Source: Nocardia sp. BMG111209 (GTDB lineage Bacteria; Actinomycetota; Actinomycetes; Mycobacteriales; Mycobacteriaceae). Taken from it: a stretch of 64,000 nucleotides of DNA. The notes under the pieces were generated by a model. It ran no database searches, had not been told where the DNA came from, and saw nothing but the letters and a program-made list of their open reading frames with translations. Every line of letters begins with the position of its first letter. Positions within the stretch are counted from its first letter, which is position 1. The stretch lies in contig NZ_KB907308.1 of NCBI RefSeq assembly GCF_000381925.1, forward strand, positions 1,364,001 through 1,428,000. Reading direction: 5' to 3'. Made by a program: the position numbers and the translations under genes. Shown in pieces: positions 56,974 to 64,000 of the stretch.

Positions 56974-59900
56974 TCAGCGTGCGCCGTCGGCCTCCAGATG
57001 TGCTGCCAGTAGCGGGCCGATAACGGTGACCACATCGGAGTTGGTGAGCTGGGCGTGGGTCGCGTCGACGGGATGTTCGATCAGCCGGCCCGTGACGTAC
57101 GGCCGCCACAGTCCGGAGTCGAACAGTTCGGTCTGGCCGCGGGTGGCCGAGAAGTACAGCAGATCGCCGTCGAACATCCCGGGCCGGTAGCCGTGCGAGA
57201 GCCGGATGCCGTCCACGTATCCGCGATGCAGGCGGGTCAGCTGGTCGGCGGTGAGCCCGGAACCGAGGGACGCACCGGTGGCCAGCACCTCGGCCGCCTC
57301 CTCGGCGGTGAGATCCGCGAGTTCGTCGGCGTCCTCCGGTTCGTCGCCGAGCAGGTGGGTGAGCAGATCACGCATCCGCGGCACGGGCGGCGGCGGCATG
57401 TCGTCGGGGAATACGACGCTGTCCAGCATCGCCAGTACCCGCACCGGCAGGCCGCGCTGCCGCAGCCGGACCGCGACGGCGTGCGCGATCTGACCGCCGA
57501 GCGACCAGCCCAGCAGGTTGTACGGTCCGTGCGGCTGCACCCGGAGGATCTCCGTCACGTAACCCTCGGCGAGATCGTCGATGGAGGCGTCGCTGCGCGG
57601 CTCACCCGACAGGGTGAGCGCCTGCAGACCGTAGACCGGGCGATCGCTGATGTAGCGCGCCAGACCGGTGTAGCACCAGGCCAGCGGCACCGCGGAATGT
57701 ACACAGAACAGCGGTGGCTTGGCGCCGCCGGGACGCAGGGTCAGCACGACGCCCAGGGCGTCGTCGTCGACCGTGCCGTCGTCGGTCGCGATCCGCTCCG
57801 CCAGCGCCGCCACAGTCGGCGCGGTGTAGAGCCAGCGGACCGTGACCGCCTTACCGGTGGCGGCCACCAGTTCGGCCGAAAGTTCCACGCCCAGAAGCGA
57901 ATCGCCGCCCAGATCGAAGAAGTCGTCGTCCAGCCCGACCCGCGCCGCCCCGGTGGTCGCGGCGAACTGCTCGGCCACCAGGATCTGCAACTCGGTCTCC
58001 GGCGCGCGGTAGGGCCGCCGCACCATGGCGGGTGCGGGCAGGGCGGCGCGATCGACCTTGCCGTGCGCGGTGACCGGCAGCCGGTCCAGCTGGACCAGCT
58101 GGGTCGGCACCAGTGCGGCCGGCAGCAGATCGCGCAGCCGCTGGATGAGATCCGCTGTGTCCAAGGCGGTTCCGGGCACCGCCGGGATCACGTAACCGAT
58201 CAGCCGGGCGTTGCCGTGGGTGGTGTCGACGGTCACCACCGCGCGGTCGACCTCCGGCAGCCCGTTCAGCGCGGTCTCGACCTCACCGGGCTCCACCCGG
58301 CGGCCGCGCAGGGTCAGCTGGTCGTCGGCGCGGCCGAGGAAGGTGAATCCGGTGGCCGCGGGTGCGAGCACGAGATCGCCGGTGCGGTAGAGCCGTTCAC
58401 CGCTGCCGAACGGGTCGGCCACGAAACGCTCGGCGGTGGTACCCGGACGGCCGAGGTAGCCGTGCGCGACACCCGGACCGCCCAGATACAGTTCGCCGCG
58501 ACCGCCGGGCGGCGCCTGCCGCAGCCGCGAATTCAGCACCACCGCACGCACTCCCGGCAGGGCCGCACCGATCGGGGCCGGCTCGTCGGCCACCAGCGGG
58601 TCGGATTGGGTCACCATGACCGTGGTCTCGGTGGGCCCGTAGCCGTTGAACATCCGCAGCGCGGGCGCCCATTTCCGGATCACATCGGCCGGGCAGCTCT
58701 CGCCGCCCACCACCACGACCTCCAGGCCGGGCACATCCTCCGGCGACAGCGTCGCCAATACCGCGGGGGTGGTGAGGAAGTGGGTGATCCGCTCGGACTC
58801 GATCAGCCGCCGCAGCTCCGCGCCGGCCACCACCGCCGGTGGCACCACCACCAGCCTGGCCCCGGATGCGAAGGCGGACAACAACTCCAGCAGATGCGCG
58901 TCGAAGGAGGTCGCATTCGCGTGCAGCACCCGGGAATTCGCGTCGACCCGGTAGCGGTCGACGATGAAATCGGTCAGCAAGCCGAGACCGCGATGCCCGG
59001 TGAGCACGCCCTTCGGCCGGCCGGTGGTACCGGAGGTGTAGATCACGTACGCGGTGTGATCGGGGTGCAGGTCCGCGATCCGGTCGCGGTCGGTGATCGC
59101 GGCGCCGGACCGCCGCGCCACCCGCGCCGCGAGCTCCGGATCGTCCACGGCCAGCCAGGTCACCTCCGGCGGCAGCGCGGTCAGCGCCGCGCGGGTCGTG
59201 AGGCCCAGGCGCGCACCGGAATCCGTCACGAGGGCGGCGAGGAACCGGGCCGGGTCGGCGGGATCCACCGGGGCGAAGGCCGCGCCGGTGCGCGCCACCG
59301 CCAGCAACGCCAGCACCGACTCCGCCGAGCGCGGAATCGCCAGCGTCACCACGGTTCCCGGGCCCGCGCCGCGCTCGATCAGCTCCCGCGCCCATTGCGC
59401 GGACAGTTCGTCCAGCTCCCGGTAGGTCCAGCTGCGGGTGCCGTCGGACAGCGCGACCCCGGCCGAATTCGCGCCGGCGCACAACAGATCCGGCAGCAGC
59501 CGCCGTTGCGTCGCGCGCGGCCGGGCCACCGGCAACGGCGCCGGTGCGGGATCGAGGGTGCGCACCACCTGATCGGGGCCGGCACCCAGGAAGCGATGGA
59601 AGTAGGCCAGGAAGGCGCGATGGTGCCACGCCACCGTATCCGCCGCGTACAACGCCGGATTGGCCTGCATATCGATGCTGGCGGCGCGCGCGTCGGGGCC
59701 CAGCTGGAATCCGTTGACCAGCAGATCCTCCACCATGCCCAGCGACATCAGCCGGGCCTGCGCGGTCATCGCGCCCAGTTGCAGCGGCTCGATCATGCCG
59801 AGCGCGTTGAGCACCGGCCCGAATCCGCCACGCACGACCTGATAGTCGCCGCGGTCGTGCATCATGTCCTCGTAGCGGTAGCGCTGGTGCCGCAGCGCGC

Positions 59901-61095
59901 CGATCACCCGGGTCCGCACCTGCTCGACCGCCTCGGCGACGGTGCCACTGCGAATCGCTCTCAGCCGCAACGGAACCACATTGGACACCGAACCGGCCGA
60001 CCGGCGCAGCGCCGCGGTCGCGCGGGCCGCCACCGGCAGCGACAGCACCACGTCCTCGTTACCGCTCATGGCACTCAGATAGCAGGCGAAGGCGGCGACG
60101 GTCAGTTCCGGGAAGCTGGCGCCGCTGTGCTGCTGGGCCGCCTCGAGCAGCAGCGCCGTGGCCTCCGGCAGGGTCGCCTCGACCCGGTGCGGGCTCGGCA
60201 TCGGCGCGGCGCGGCGGCCCGCGAGCCCGACCACCTCACCGCCGCCGGACAACTGCTGATGCCAATATTCGCTGTCGGCCTTGGCGCGTGGCGATTCCCG
60301 GTAGGCGCGTTCGTCCTCGAGGATCTCGAGCATCGACATCGGACGCTGCGTCGCCGTGATTCCGGTGTGCCACTTGGGCCGTTGCGTACTGGCGCGCATC
60401 CGCCGCAGCGCATCCGCCGCCTCGTCGTCGCCGAACGACTCCGGATCGACTGTCAGGGCGTACAACTCGGTGGTGCGGCGCAGCACCGCGACGGTCCCGA
60501 CGCCGTCGAGCACGATGTGATGGCTGCGCAGGTACAGCAGATGCCGGTCCGGGCCGACCCGGAACAGGGTGGCCAGCGACAGCCGGTCGCGCAGCAGATC
60601 CATCGGCAGCCGGTAGTCGCGCTCCATGATCTCGGTGGCGGCCGCGATCGGATCCGCGCGGCGGCTGACGTCCTCGATGCGCGGCACGTCGAACGCGTTC
60701 GGATCCAGGTACTGCCGCGGTTGCCCGTCGACCAGCCGGAACCGCAGATGCGGCGACTGCAACTCCCACGCCGACTGCGCGGCGCAGTGCCGCAGCAGAT
60801 CCACATCGATGCGACCGGCCATATCGAGGTGCAGGGCAACCGTATTCGGCACGTCCGGATACAGCTGCTGCGCCACCCACCAGCGCAATTGCGCTATCGA
60901 CAGGGGATATTCGGTACCGGCCTCCGGCATCTCCACGGGCGGCTGCGGCAAACTACCCAGATGCACCGCGCGATCGGTGCACAGGGCGTTCACCCCTTTC
61001 CCGCCGTTCCGCATCCCAGCGCCGATATCGAGTCCCGTGGCGACAGCCGTTGCACCCGGTGCGCCCTGCGGCCCGTCGACAGCTCCCGTCACCAT
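56974..61095 (-). CDS. Single-module nonribosomal peptide synthetase (C-A-PCP-TE)
   Basis: A 1373-residue enzyme from ATG 61095 (AGGAGG one base upstream; GTG 61092 has better spacing and is an alternative). The condensation domain (about 40-480) has an intact LRSHHIVLDGVG. The adenylation domain (about 510-1010) has [12 protein letters not shown] and FDAHLLEL, whose Asp fits alpha-amino-acid activation. The carrier domain has FFDLGGDSLLG (phosphopantetheine Ser near 1063) and the thioesterase LLGWSLGGQIAHA (Ser near 1195). A lone C-A-PCP-TE would join an acyl donor to one amino acid and release or cyclise the product. No tailoring, precursor or MbtH-like gene is adjacent, so it is an orphan. 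Confidence 0.92.
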   Translation of the reverse strand: MVTGAVDGPQGAPGATAVATGLDIGAGMRNGGKGVNALCTDRAVHLGSLPQPPVEMPEAGTEYPLSIAQLRWWVAQQLYPDVPNTVALHLDMAGRIDVDLLRHCAAQSAWELQSPHLRFRLVDGQPRQYLDPNAFDVPRIEDVSRRADPIAAATEIMERDYRLPMDLLRDRLSLATLFRVGPDRHLLYLRSHHIVLDGVGTVAVLRRTTELYALTVDPESFGDDEAADALRRMRASTQRPKWHTGITATQRPMSMLEILEDERAYRESPRAKADSEYWHQQLSGGGEVVGLAGRRAAPMPSPHRVEATLPEATALLLEAAQQHSGASFPELTVAAFACYLSAMSGNEDVVLSLPVAARATAALRRSAGSVSNVVPLRLRAIRSGTVAEAVEQVRTRVIGALRHQRYRYEDMMHDRGDYQVVRGGFGPVLNALGMIEPLQLGAMTAQARLMSLGMVEDLLVNGFQLGPDARAASIDMQANPALYAADTVAWHHRAFLAYFHRFLGAGPDQVVRTLDPAPAPLPVARPRATQRRLLPDLLCAGANSAGVALSDGTRSWTYRELDELSAQWARELIERGAGPGTVVTLAIPRSAESVLALLAVARTGAAFAPVDPADPARFLAALVTDSGARLGLTTRAALTALPPEVTWLAVDDPELAARVARRSGAAITDRDRIADLHPDHTAYVIYTSGTTGRPKGVLTGHRGLGLLTDFIVDRYRVDANSRVLHANATSFDAHLLELLSAFASGARLVVVPPAVVAGAELRRLIESERITHFLTTPAVLATLSPEDVPGLEVVVVGGESCPADVIRKWAPALRMFNGYGPTETTVMVTQSDPLVADEPAPIGAALPGVRAVVLNSRLRQAPPGGRGELYLGGPGVAHGYLGRPGTTAERFVADPFGSGERLYRTGDLVLAPAATGFTFLGRADDQLTLRGRRVEPGEVETALNGLPEVDRAVVTVDTTHGNARLIGYVIPAVPGTALDTADLIQRLRDLLPAALVPTQLVQLDRLPVTAHGKVDRAALPAPAMVRRPYRAPETELQILVAEQFAATTGAARVGLDDDFFDLGGDSLLGVELSAELVAATGKAVTVRWLYTAPTVAALAERIATDDGTVDDDALGVVLTLRPGGAKPPLFCVHSAVPLAWCYTGLARYISDRPVYGLQALTLSGEPRSDASIDDLAEGYVTEILRVQPHGPYNLLGWSLGGQIAHAVAVRLRQRGLPVRVLAMLDSVVFPDDMPPPPVPRMRDLLTHLLGDEPEDADELADLTAEEAAEVLATGASLGSGLTADQLTRLHRGYVDGIRLSHGYRPGMFDGDLLYFSATRGQTELFDSGLWRPYVTGRLIEHPVDATHAQLTNSDVVTVIGPLLAAHLEADGAR

Positions 61096-61581
61096 GCCTC
61101 CTCGCATGCGGCGAACACCTACATGTACGTACCTAGCAAATGAACGGCATACACGATGTAGCGGCGGGCTTTCGGTGACGCGCCGACGAAACCGGCACCG
61201 AGACCCCGCTTTCCCGCCGAACACCGGTGTGCGTCGGCGAGCAAGCGCGGATGATTCTATAGCTGCAACATTGCCAAAGTCCGGATCCGCGTCACAAATC
61301 GCCCGTCGCGGAGGTCACCGTATGTCCGGCGATGCCGTGCCGGGCACTGCTGCCGGTACCCGGCCGCGCCACGGATGCACCACCCGGAGATATCCGGAAA
61401 CCGCAGGGCGCCAACGATTTCCGCGCGACGCCAGTTCCCGCGCGCAAAACGGTCGTCGCCGTACCACCCGCCACCCGCACAGCGCCGGCGATCCGGCCGG
61501 ACCTCCGCACCGCCGGGCGTGCCGGGTCGTCGCCGTACCCGATCGCGGGGCCGGACCGGTGCGGTCACCCGGACCGCCGGT
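61096..61581. other. Intergenic region upstream of the NRPS
   Basis: No gene was found between the NRPS start and the VOC gene. An AT-richer patch near 61115-61160 with a GTACGTAC palindrome is the likely NRPS promoter. A partly paired GC-rich hairpin (about 61554-61583) lies just past the VOC stop and may end that transcript. Confidence 0.5.
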
Positions 61582-62031
61582 TCAGGGCTGATCGTGCGCG
61601 TCGCGCAACACCTGGATATCGATCTTGGACATGGCGCGCAACGCATCACCGACCGCCGCGGCCCGCTCCCCGCTCATCAGTTCCGGCAGCTCGGTCGGGA
61701 CGATCTGCCAGGACAGTCCGTACCGGTCCACGAGCCAGCCGCAGGGACCGGGCTTGCCGCCGTCGGCGGTCAGGGCATCCCACAGCCGGTCCACCTCGGC
61801 CTGGGTGTCGACGAGTACCTGCAACGAGGCCGCCTCGGAGAGCGGGTGATCGGGCCCGCCGTTGAGCAGGCTGATCGTGTGCCCGGCCAGCACCAGCGAG
61901 ACGACGAACGCCGACCCGTCCGGGTTGCGGGCGATCTCGGTGATCTCCGAACCGGGAATGAGCCCGGTGTAGAACTCGGCGGCCTCCTCGGCGCCGTGGT
62001 CGAACCAGAGGAAGGTGGTGACGATGGTCAT
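61582..62031 (-). CDS. PhnB-like VOC-family protein
   Basis: A 149-residue protein from ATG 62031 (GAGGAG seven bases upstream). It matches the PhnB/3-demethylubiquinone-methyltransferase-like group of VOC proteins: TTFLWFDHGAEEAAEFYTGLIP (as FLWFDHGAEEAAEFYTGLIP), GHTISLLNGGPDHPLSEAAS, CGWLVDRYGLSWQIVPTELP. Such proteins bind small molecules with or without metal; the function here is unknown. It lies 62 bp from the MmyB-type regulator on the same strand. Confidence 0.88.
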   Translation of the reverse strand: MTIVTTFLWFDHGAEEAAEFYTGLIPGSEITEIARNPDGSAFVVSLVLAGHTISLLNGGPDHPLSEAASLQVLVDTQAEVDRLWDALTADGGKPGPCGWLVDRYGLSWQIVPTELPELMSGERAAAVGDALRAMSKIDIQVLRDAHDQP

Positions 62032-62093
62032 ACGGATACTCCTCGAGGTGATGGAAGTCGGTCGTCACTACCGACGGCACCGGCCGTCCTGAT

Positions 62094-62936
62094 TCATCGG
62101 CCCGCGCCGCCGCACAGCTGATGCAGGGCCGCCCGGCTCACGGGGTCGGCGGCCCGATAGATGACAACGTAGTGGTCCGGATGCTGTACCGGCACGAGCG
62201 CCTCGAAATCGACGGTGAACCGCCCGACCTCGGGATGCAGGATGGTCTTCGCCCCACTGCCGTGCACCCGCACGTCACGATCGGCCCACATCGCCGCGAA
62301 TTCCGCACTGCCGGAGACGAATTCGTCGATCCGCTCGGCCAGCTCCTCGTCGTCCGGATGTGCGGCCCAGGTGGCGCGGAGATCGGCGATGCACTCCCGC
62401 AACCGCTCGTCGCGATCCGCATAGCGCTCACGCACCTCCGGATGGAACAGGAACAACCAGATCCCGTTGCGCTGCCGCACCGGCACCTCGCCGTAGTCCA
62501 CGATCACCCGGGCCATCTCCGGATTCCAGGCCAGAATGTCGTTGCGGTGGTTGCGAACCATCGCCGGCAACGGCGACAGATCGGCGAGCAACCGAACCAG
62601 CTCCGGCGGCGCCACGGCAACCGGCCGGCTGCCATGAGCCGGCCGCTGCTGAGCGAGATCGAACAGATAAGCCCGCTCGTCCGGAGCCAGCCGCAACGCC
62701 CGCGACAACGCCTCCAGCACCTCGACCGAGGGCCGCAACCCCCGCGCCTGCTCCAGCCGCACCACGTATTCGGTGCTCACCCCGGCAAGCTCGGCAACCT
62801 CTTCCCGCCGCAACCCCGGCGTCCGCCGCGCCCGCCGCCGCGCAGGCAGCCCGAAATCGTCCGGATCCAGACGCTCACGCCGGGCCCGCAGAAACGCCGC
62901 CAGCTCCCGGGTCGTATCCACCGCACCGGTCGTCAT
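62094..62936 (-). CDS. MmyB-type helix-turn-helix regulator
   Basis: A 280-residue protein. The N-terminal XRE-type HTH reads GLRREEVAELAGVSTEYVVRLE and the C-terminal domain is the MmyB ligand-binding (PAS-like) fold: PLPAMVRNHRNDILAWNPEM, FHPEVRERYADRDERLREC, HPDHYVVIYRA. MmyB binds a fatty-acid-like ligand in structural studies. In actinobacteria these genes are often divergent from an oxidoreductase gene they control. Here it is divergent from an aldo/keto reductase, 118 bp away. Adjacent VOC gene may be in the same unit. Confidence 0.9.
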   Translation of the reverse strand: MTTGAVDTTRELAAFLRARRERLDPDDFGLPARRRARRTPGLRREEVAELAGVSTEYVVRLEQARGLRPSVEVLEALSRALRLAPDERAYLFDLAQQRPAHGSRPVAVAPPELVRLLADLSPLPAMVRNHRNDILAWNPEMARVIVDYGEVPVRQRNGIWLFLFHPEVRERYADRDERLRECIADLRATWAAHPDDEELAERIDEFVSGSAEFAAMWADRDVRVHGSGAKTILHPEVGRFTVDFEALVPVQHPDHYVVIYRAADPVSRAALHQLCGGAGR

Positions 62937-63054
62937 CCCTCGATCCTACGGCGCACGGGTGGTACCGGCCTTACCAGGAAAAGCTCTCCCTTATCGAATA
63001 TCCCGGCGGTTCGCAGACTGGATCTCGAATCACGTAATCGAACAAGGAGACTCG
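62937..63054. promoter_or_regulatory. Divergent promoter region of the MmyB-type regulator and aldo/keto reductase
   Basis: A 118-bp gap with AT-richer segments (TTATCGAATATCCC near 62990-63004) and no gene. It would contain both promoters and the regulator's operator, which I cannot define. Confidence 0.4.
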
Positions 63055-64000
63055 ATGTCCCTCACGCTCGACACCTACCGGCTGCTCGGCCGTTCCGGCC
63101 TGCGGGTCTCACCGTTGGCGCTGGGCGCCATGACCTTCGGGGCGGACTGGGGCTGGGGCGCCGATACCGATGACGCGCGCAAACTCTTCGACACCTATGT
63201 CGGGCGCGGTGGCAATTTCATCGATACCGCCAGCATGTACACCGACGGCACCTCGGAGCGGCTGCTCGGGGAGTTCACTCGGGACAATCGCGAAAGTCTG
63301 GTGCTGGCAACGAAATACACGATGTTGCGGCGGCCCGGTGATCCGAATTCGGGTGGGAATCAGCGCAAGAGCATGTTCGCCTCGGTGGAGAACAGTCTGC
63401 GGCAACTGAACACCGATTACCTCGATCTGTTGTACCTGCATGCCTGGGACGCACTGACCCCGGTCGAGGAGATCCTGCGGGGGATGGATGATCTGGTGCG
63501 GCAGGGCAAGGTGTTGTACGTGGCGATCTCGGACGCGCCGGCCTGGCAGGTGGCGCGGATGCAGACGATCGCGGATCTGCGCGGCTGGTCGCCGCTGGTG
63601 GGGTTGCAGATCGAGTACAGCCTGCTCGAGCGGACCGTGGAGCGCGAGCTCATTCCGATGGCCCGCGAATTGGGGCTGGGTGTGATCCCCTGGTCGCCGT
63701 TGGCCAGTGGCGTGCTGACCGGGAAGTACGGTCGTGACGATCTCGGTGGCGAAGCGGTTGCCGCGCCGGAGGGCACTCGGAAGAATCTCGCGAAAGCCCA
63801 AGGGTCACTGACGGAACGGGGACTCGCCATCGCGGATGTGGTGCGGGAGGTGGCCGCCGAGCTGGGCCACAGCCCGGCTCAGGTGGCGCTGGCCTGGACG
63901 CTGCGCAATCCGGCGGTGACGGCGCCGATCATCGGGGCTCGCACGGCTGCGCAGCTCGAGGACAACCTCGGTGCGCTGGAGGTCGAATTCGAGGCCGATC
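63055..64000 (+). CDS. Aldo/keto reductase (3' end cut by window edge)
   Basis: A protein of at least 315 residues running off the right edge. ATG 63055 has AAGGAG upstream. It is an (alpha/beta)8 NADPH-dependent AKR: GRSGLRVSPLALGAM, then FIDTASMYTDGTSERLLGEF (Asp, Tyr), LVLATKY (Lys), LDLLYLHAWD (His) and ASGVLTGKY. All four catalytic residues are in place. It resembles the YajO/Tas-like group that reduces aldehydes and ketones. It is divergent from the MmyB-type regulator and probably controlled by it. Confidence 0.92.
   Translation, partial: MSLTLDTYRLLGRSGLRVSPLALGAMTFGADWGWGADTDDARKLFDTYVGRGGNFIDTASMYTDGTSERLLGEFTRDNRESLVLATKYTMLRRPGDPNSGGNQRKSMFASVENSLRQLNTDYLDLLYLHAWDALTPVEEILRGMDDLVRQGKVLYVAISDAPAWQVARMQTIADLRGWSPLVGLQIEYSLLERTVERELIPMARELGLGVIPWSPLASGVLTGKYGRDDLGGEAVAAPEGTRKNLAKAQGSLTERGLAIADVVREVAAELGHSPAQVALAWTLRNPAVTAPIIGARTAAQLEDNLGALEVEFEAD

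Noticed and set aside
57055..61143. 1362-codon open frame opposite the NRPS
   Set aside because: It is an antisense shadow of the NRPS. GC-rich codon bias leaves the complementary frame open. It has no recognisable domain and is Gly/Arg/His-rich.

Overview
The window is high-GC actinobacterial DNA from a mycolic-acid-type relative of Nocardia and Rhodococcus (order Mycobacteriales). The evidence is WhiB7, a mycoredoxin, the AdnA/AdnB pair, a zinc-free NudC, an antigen-85-type esterase and an Rpf-type transglycosylase. From memory, the block from about 5.2 to 31.7 kb follows the order of Mycobacterium tuberculosis Rv3193c to Rv3204: UPF0182 protein, PDZ/Lon protein, zincin, ThiF-like protein, ABC1 kinase, whiB7, uvrD2, mrx1, nudC, potassium channel, adnB, adnA, lipV, alkyltransferase-like protein. 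The additions here are a PPA1309-like gene, a TetR/cupin pair, a YbjN gene, a DoxX gene and a DUF6924 gene. I see no phage genes, insertion sequences or CRISPR arrays.

Layout. 0-5.2 kb: an SRPBCC/ArsR pair cut by the window edge, initiator tRNA-Met with its terminator, an OB-fold/thiolase pair, a secreted Rpf-like protein behind a long leader with a CRP-type site, and an Rpn-like PD-(D/E)XK protein. 5.2-31.7 kb: the conserved block. 31.7-34.7 kb: a two-domain VOC protein, a MobA-MoeA fusion and a limonene-epoxide-hydrolase-like protein. 34.7-42.5 kb: a four-gene Dpp/Opp-type ABC importer operon (minus strand) divergent from an arylsulfatase gene that carries a one-base frameshift. 42.9-50 kb: narGHJI, the membrane-bound nitrate reductase; the MobA-MoeA fusion lies nearby and its pathway makes the cofactor this enzyme needs. 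50-64 kb: an N-acyl-D-amino-acid-deacylase-type amidohydrolase, an acyl-CoA-ligase-like enzyme, a TfoX-like protein, a Tat-exported metallophosphoesterase, an antigen-85-like esterase, a one-module NRPS (C-A-PCP-TE), a VOC protein, an MmyB-type regulator, and an aldo/keto reductase cut by the right edge.

The most notable regulation is the leader of whiB7 (15844 to about 16370, minus strand). It has a WhiB7-type AT-rich promoter, a 106-codon upstream ORF with a strong Shine-Dalgarno and an arginine-rich rare-codon tail, an intrinsic terminator, and downstream segments able to form mutually exclusive pairings, so it looks like a transcription attenuator controlling the antibiotic-response regulator. 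Other points of note are low-complexity insertions in both AdnAB helicase subunits, a short-tandem-repeat tail on NarH, and an orphan NRPS beside a mycolyltransferase-like gene.
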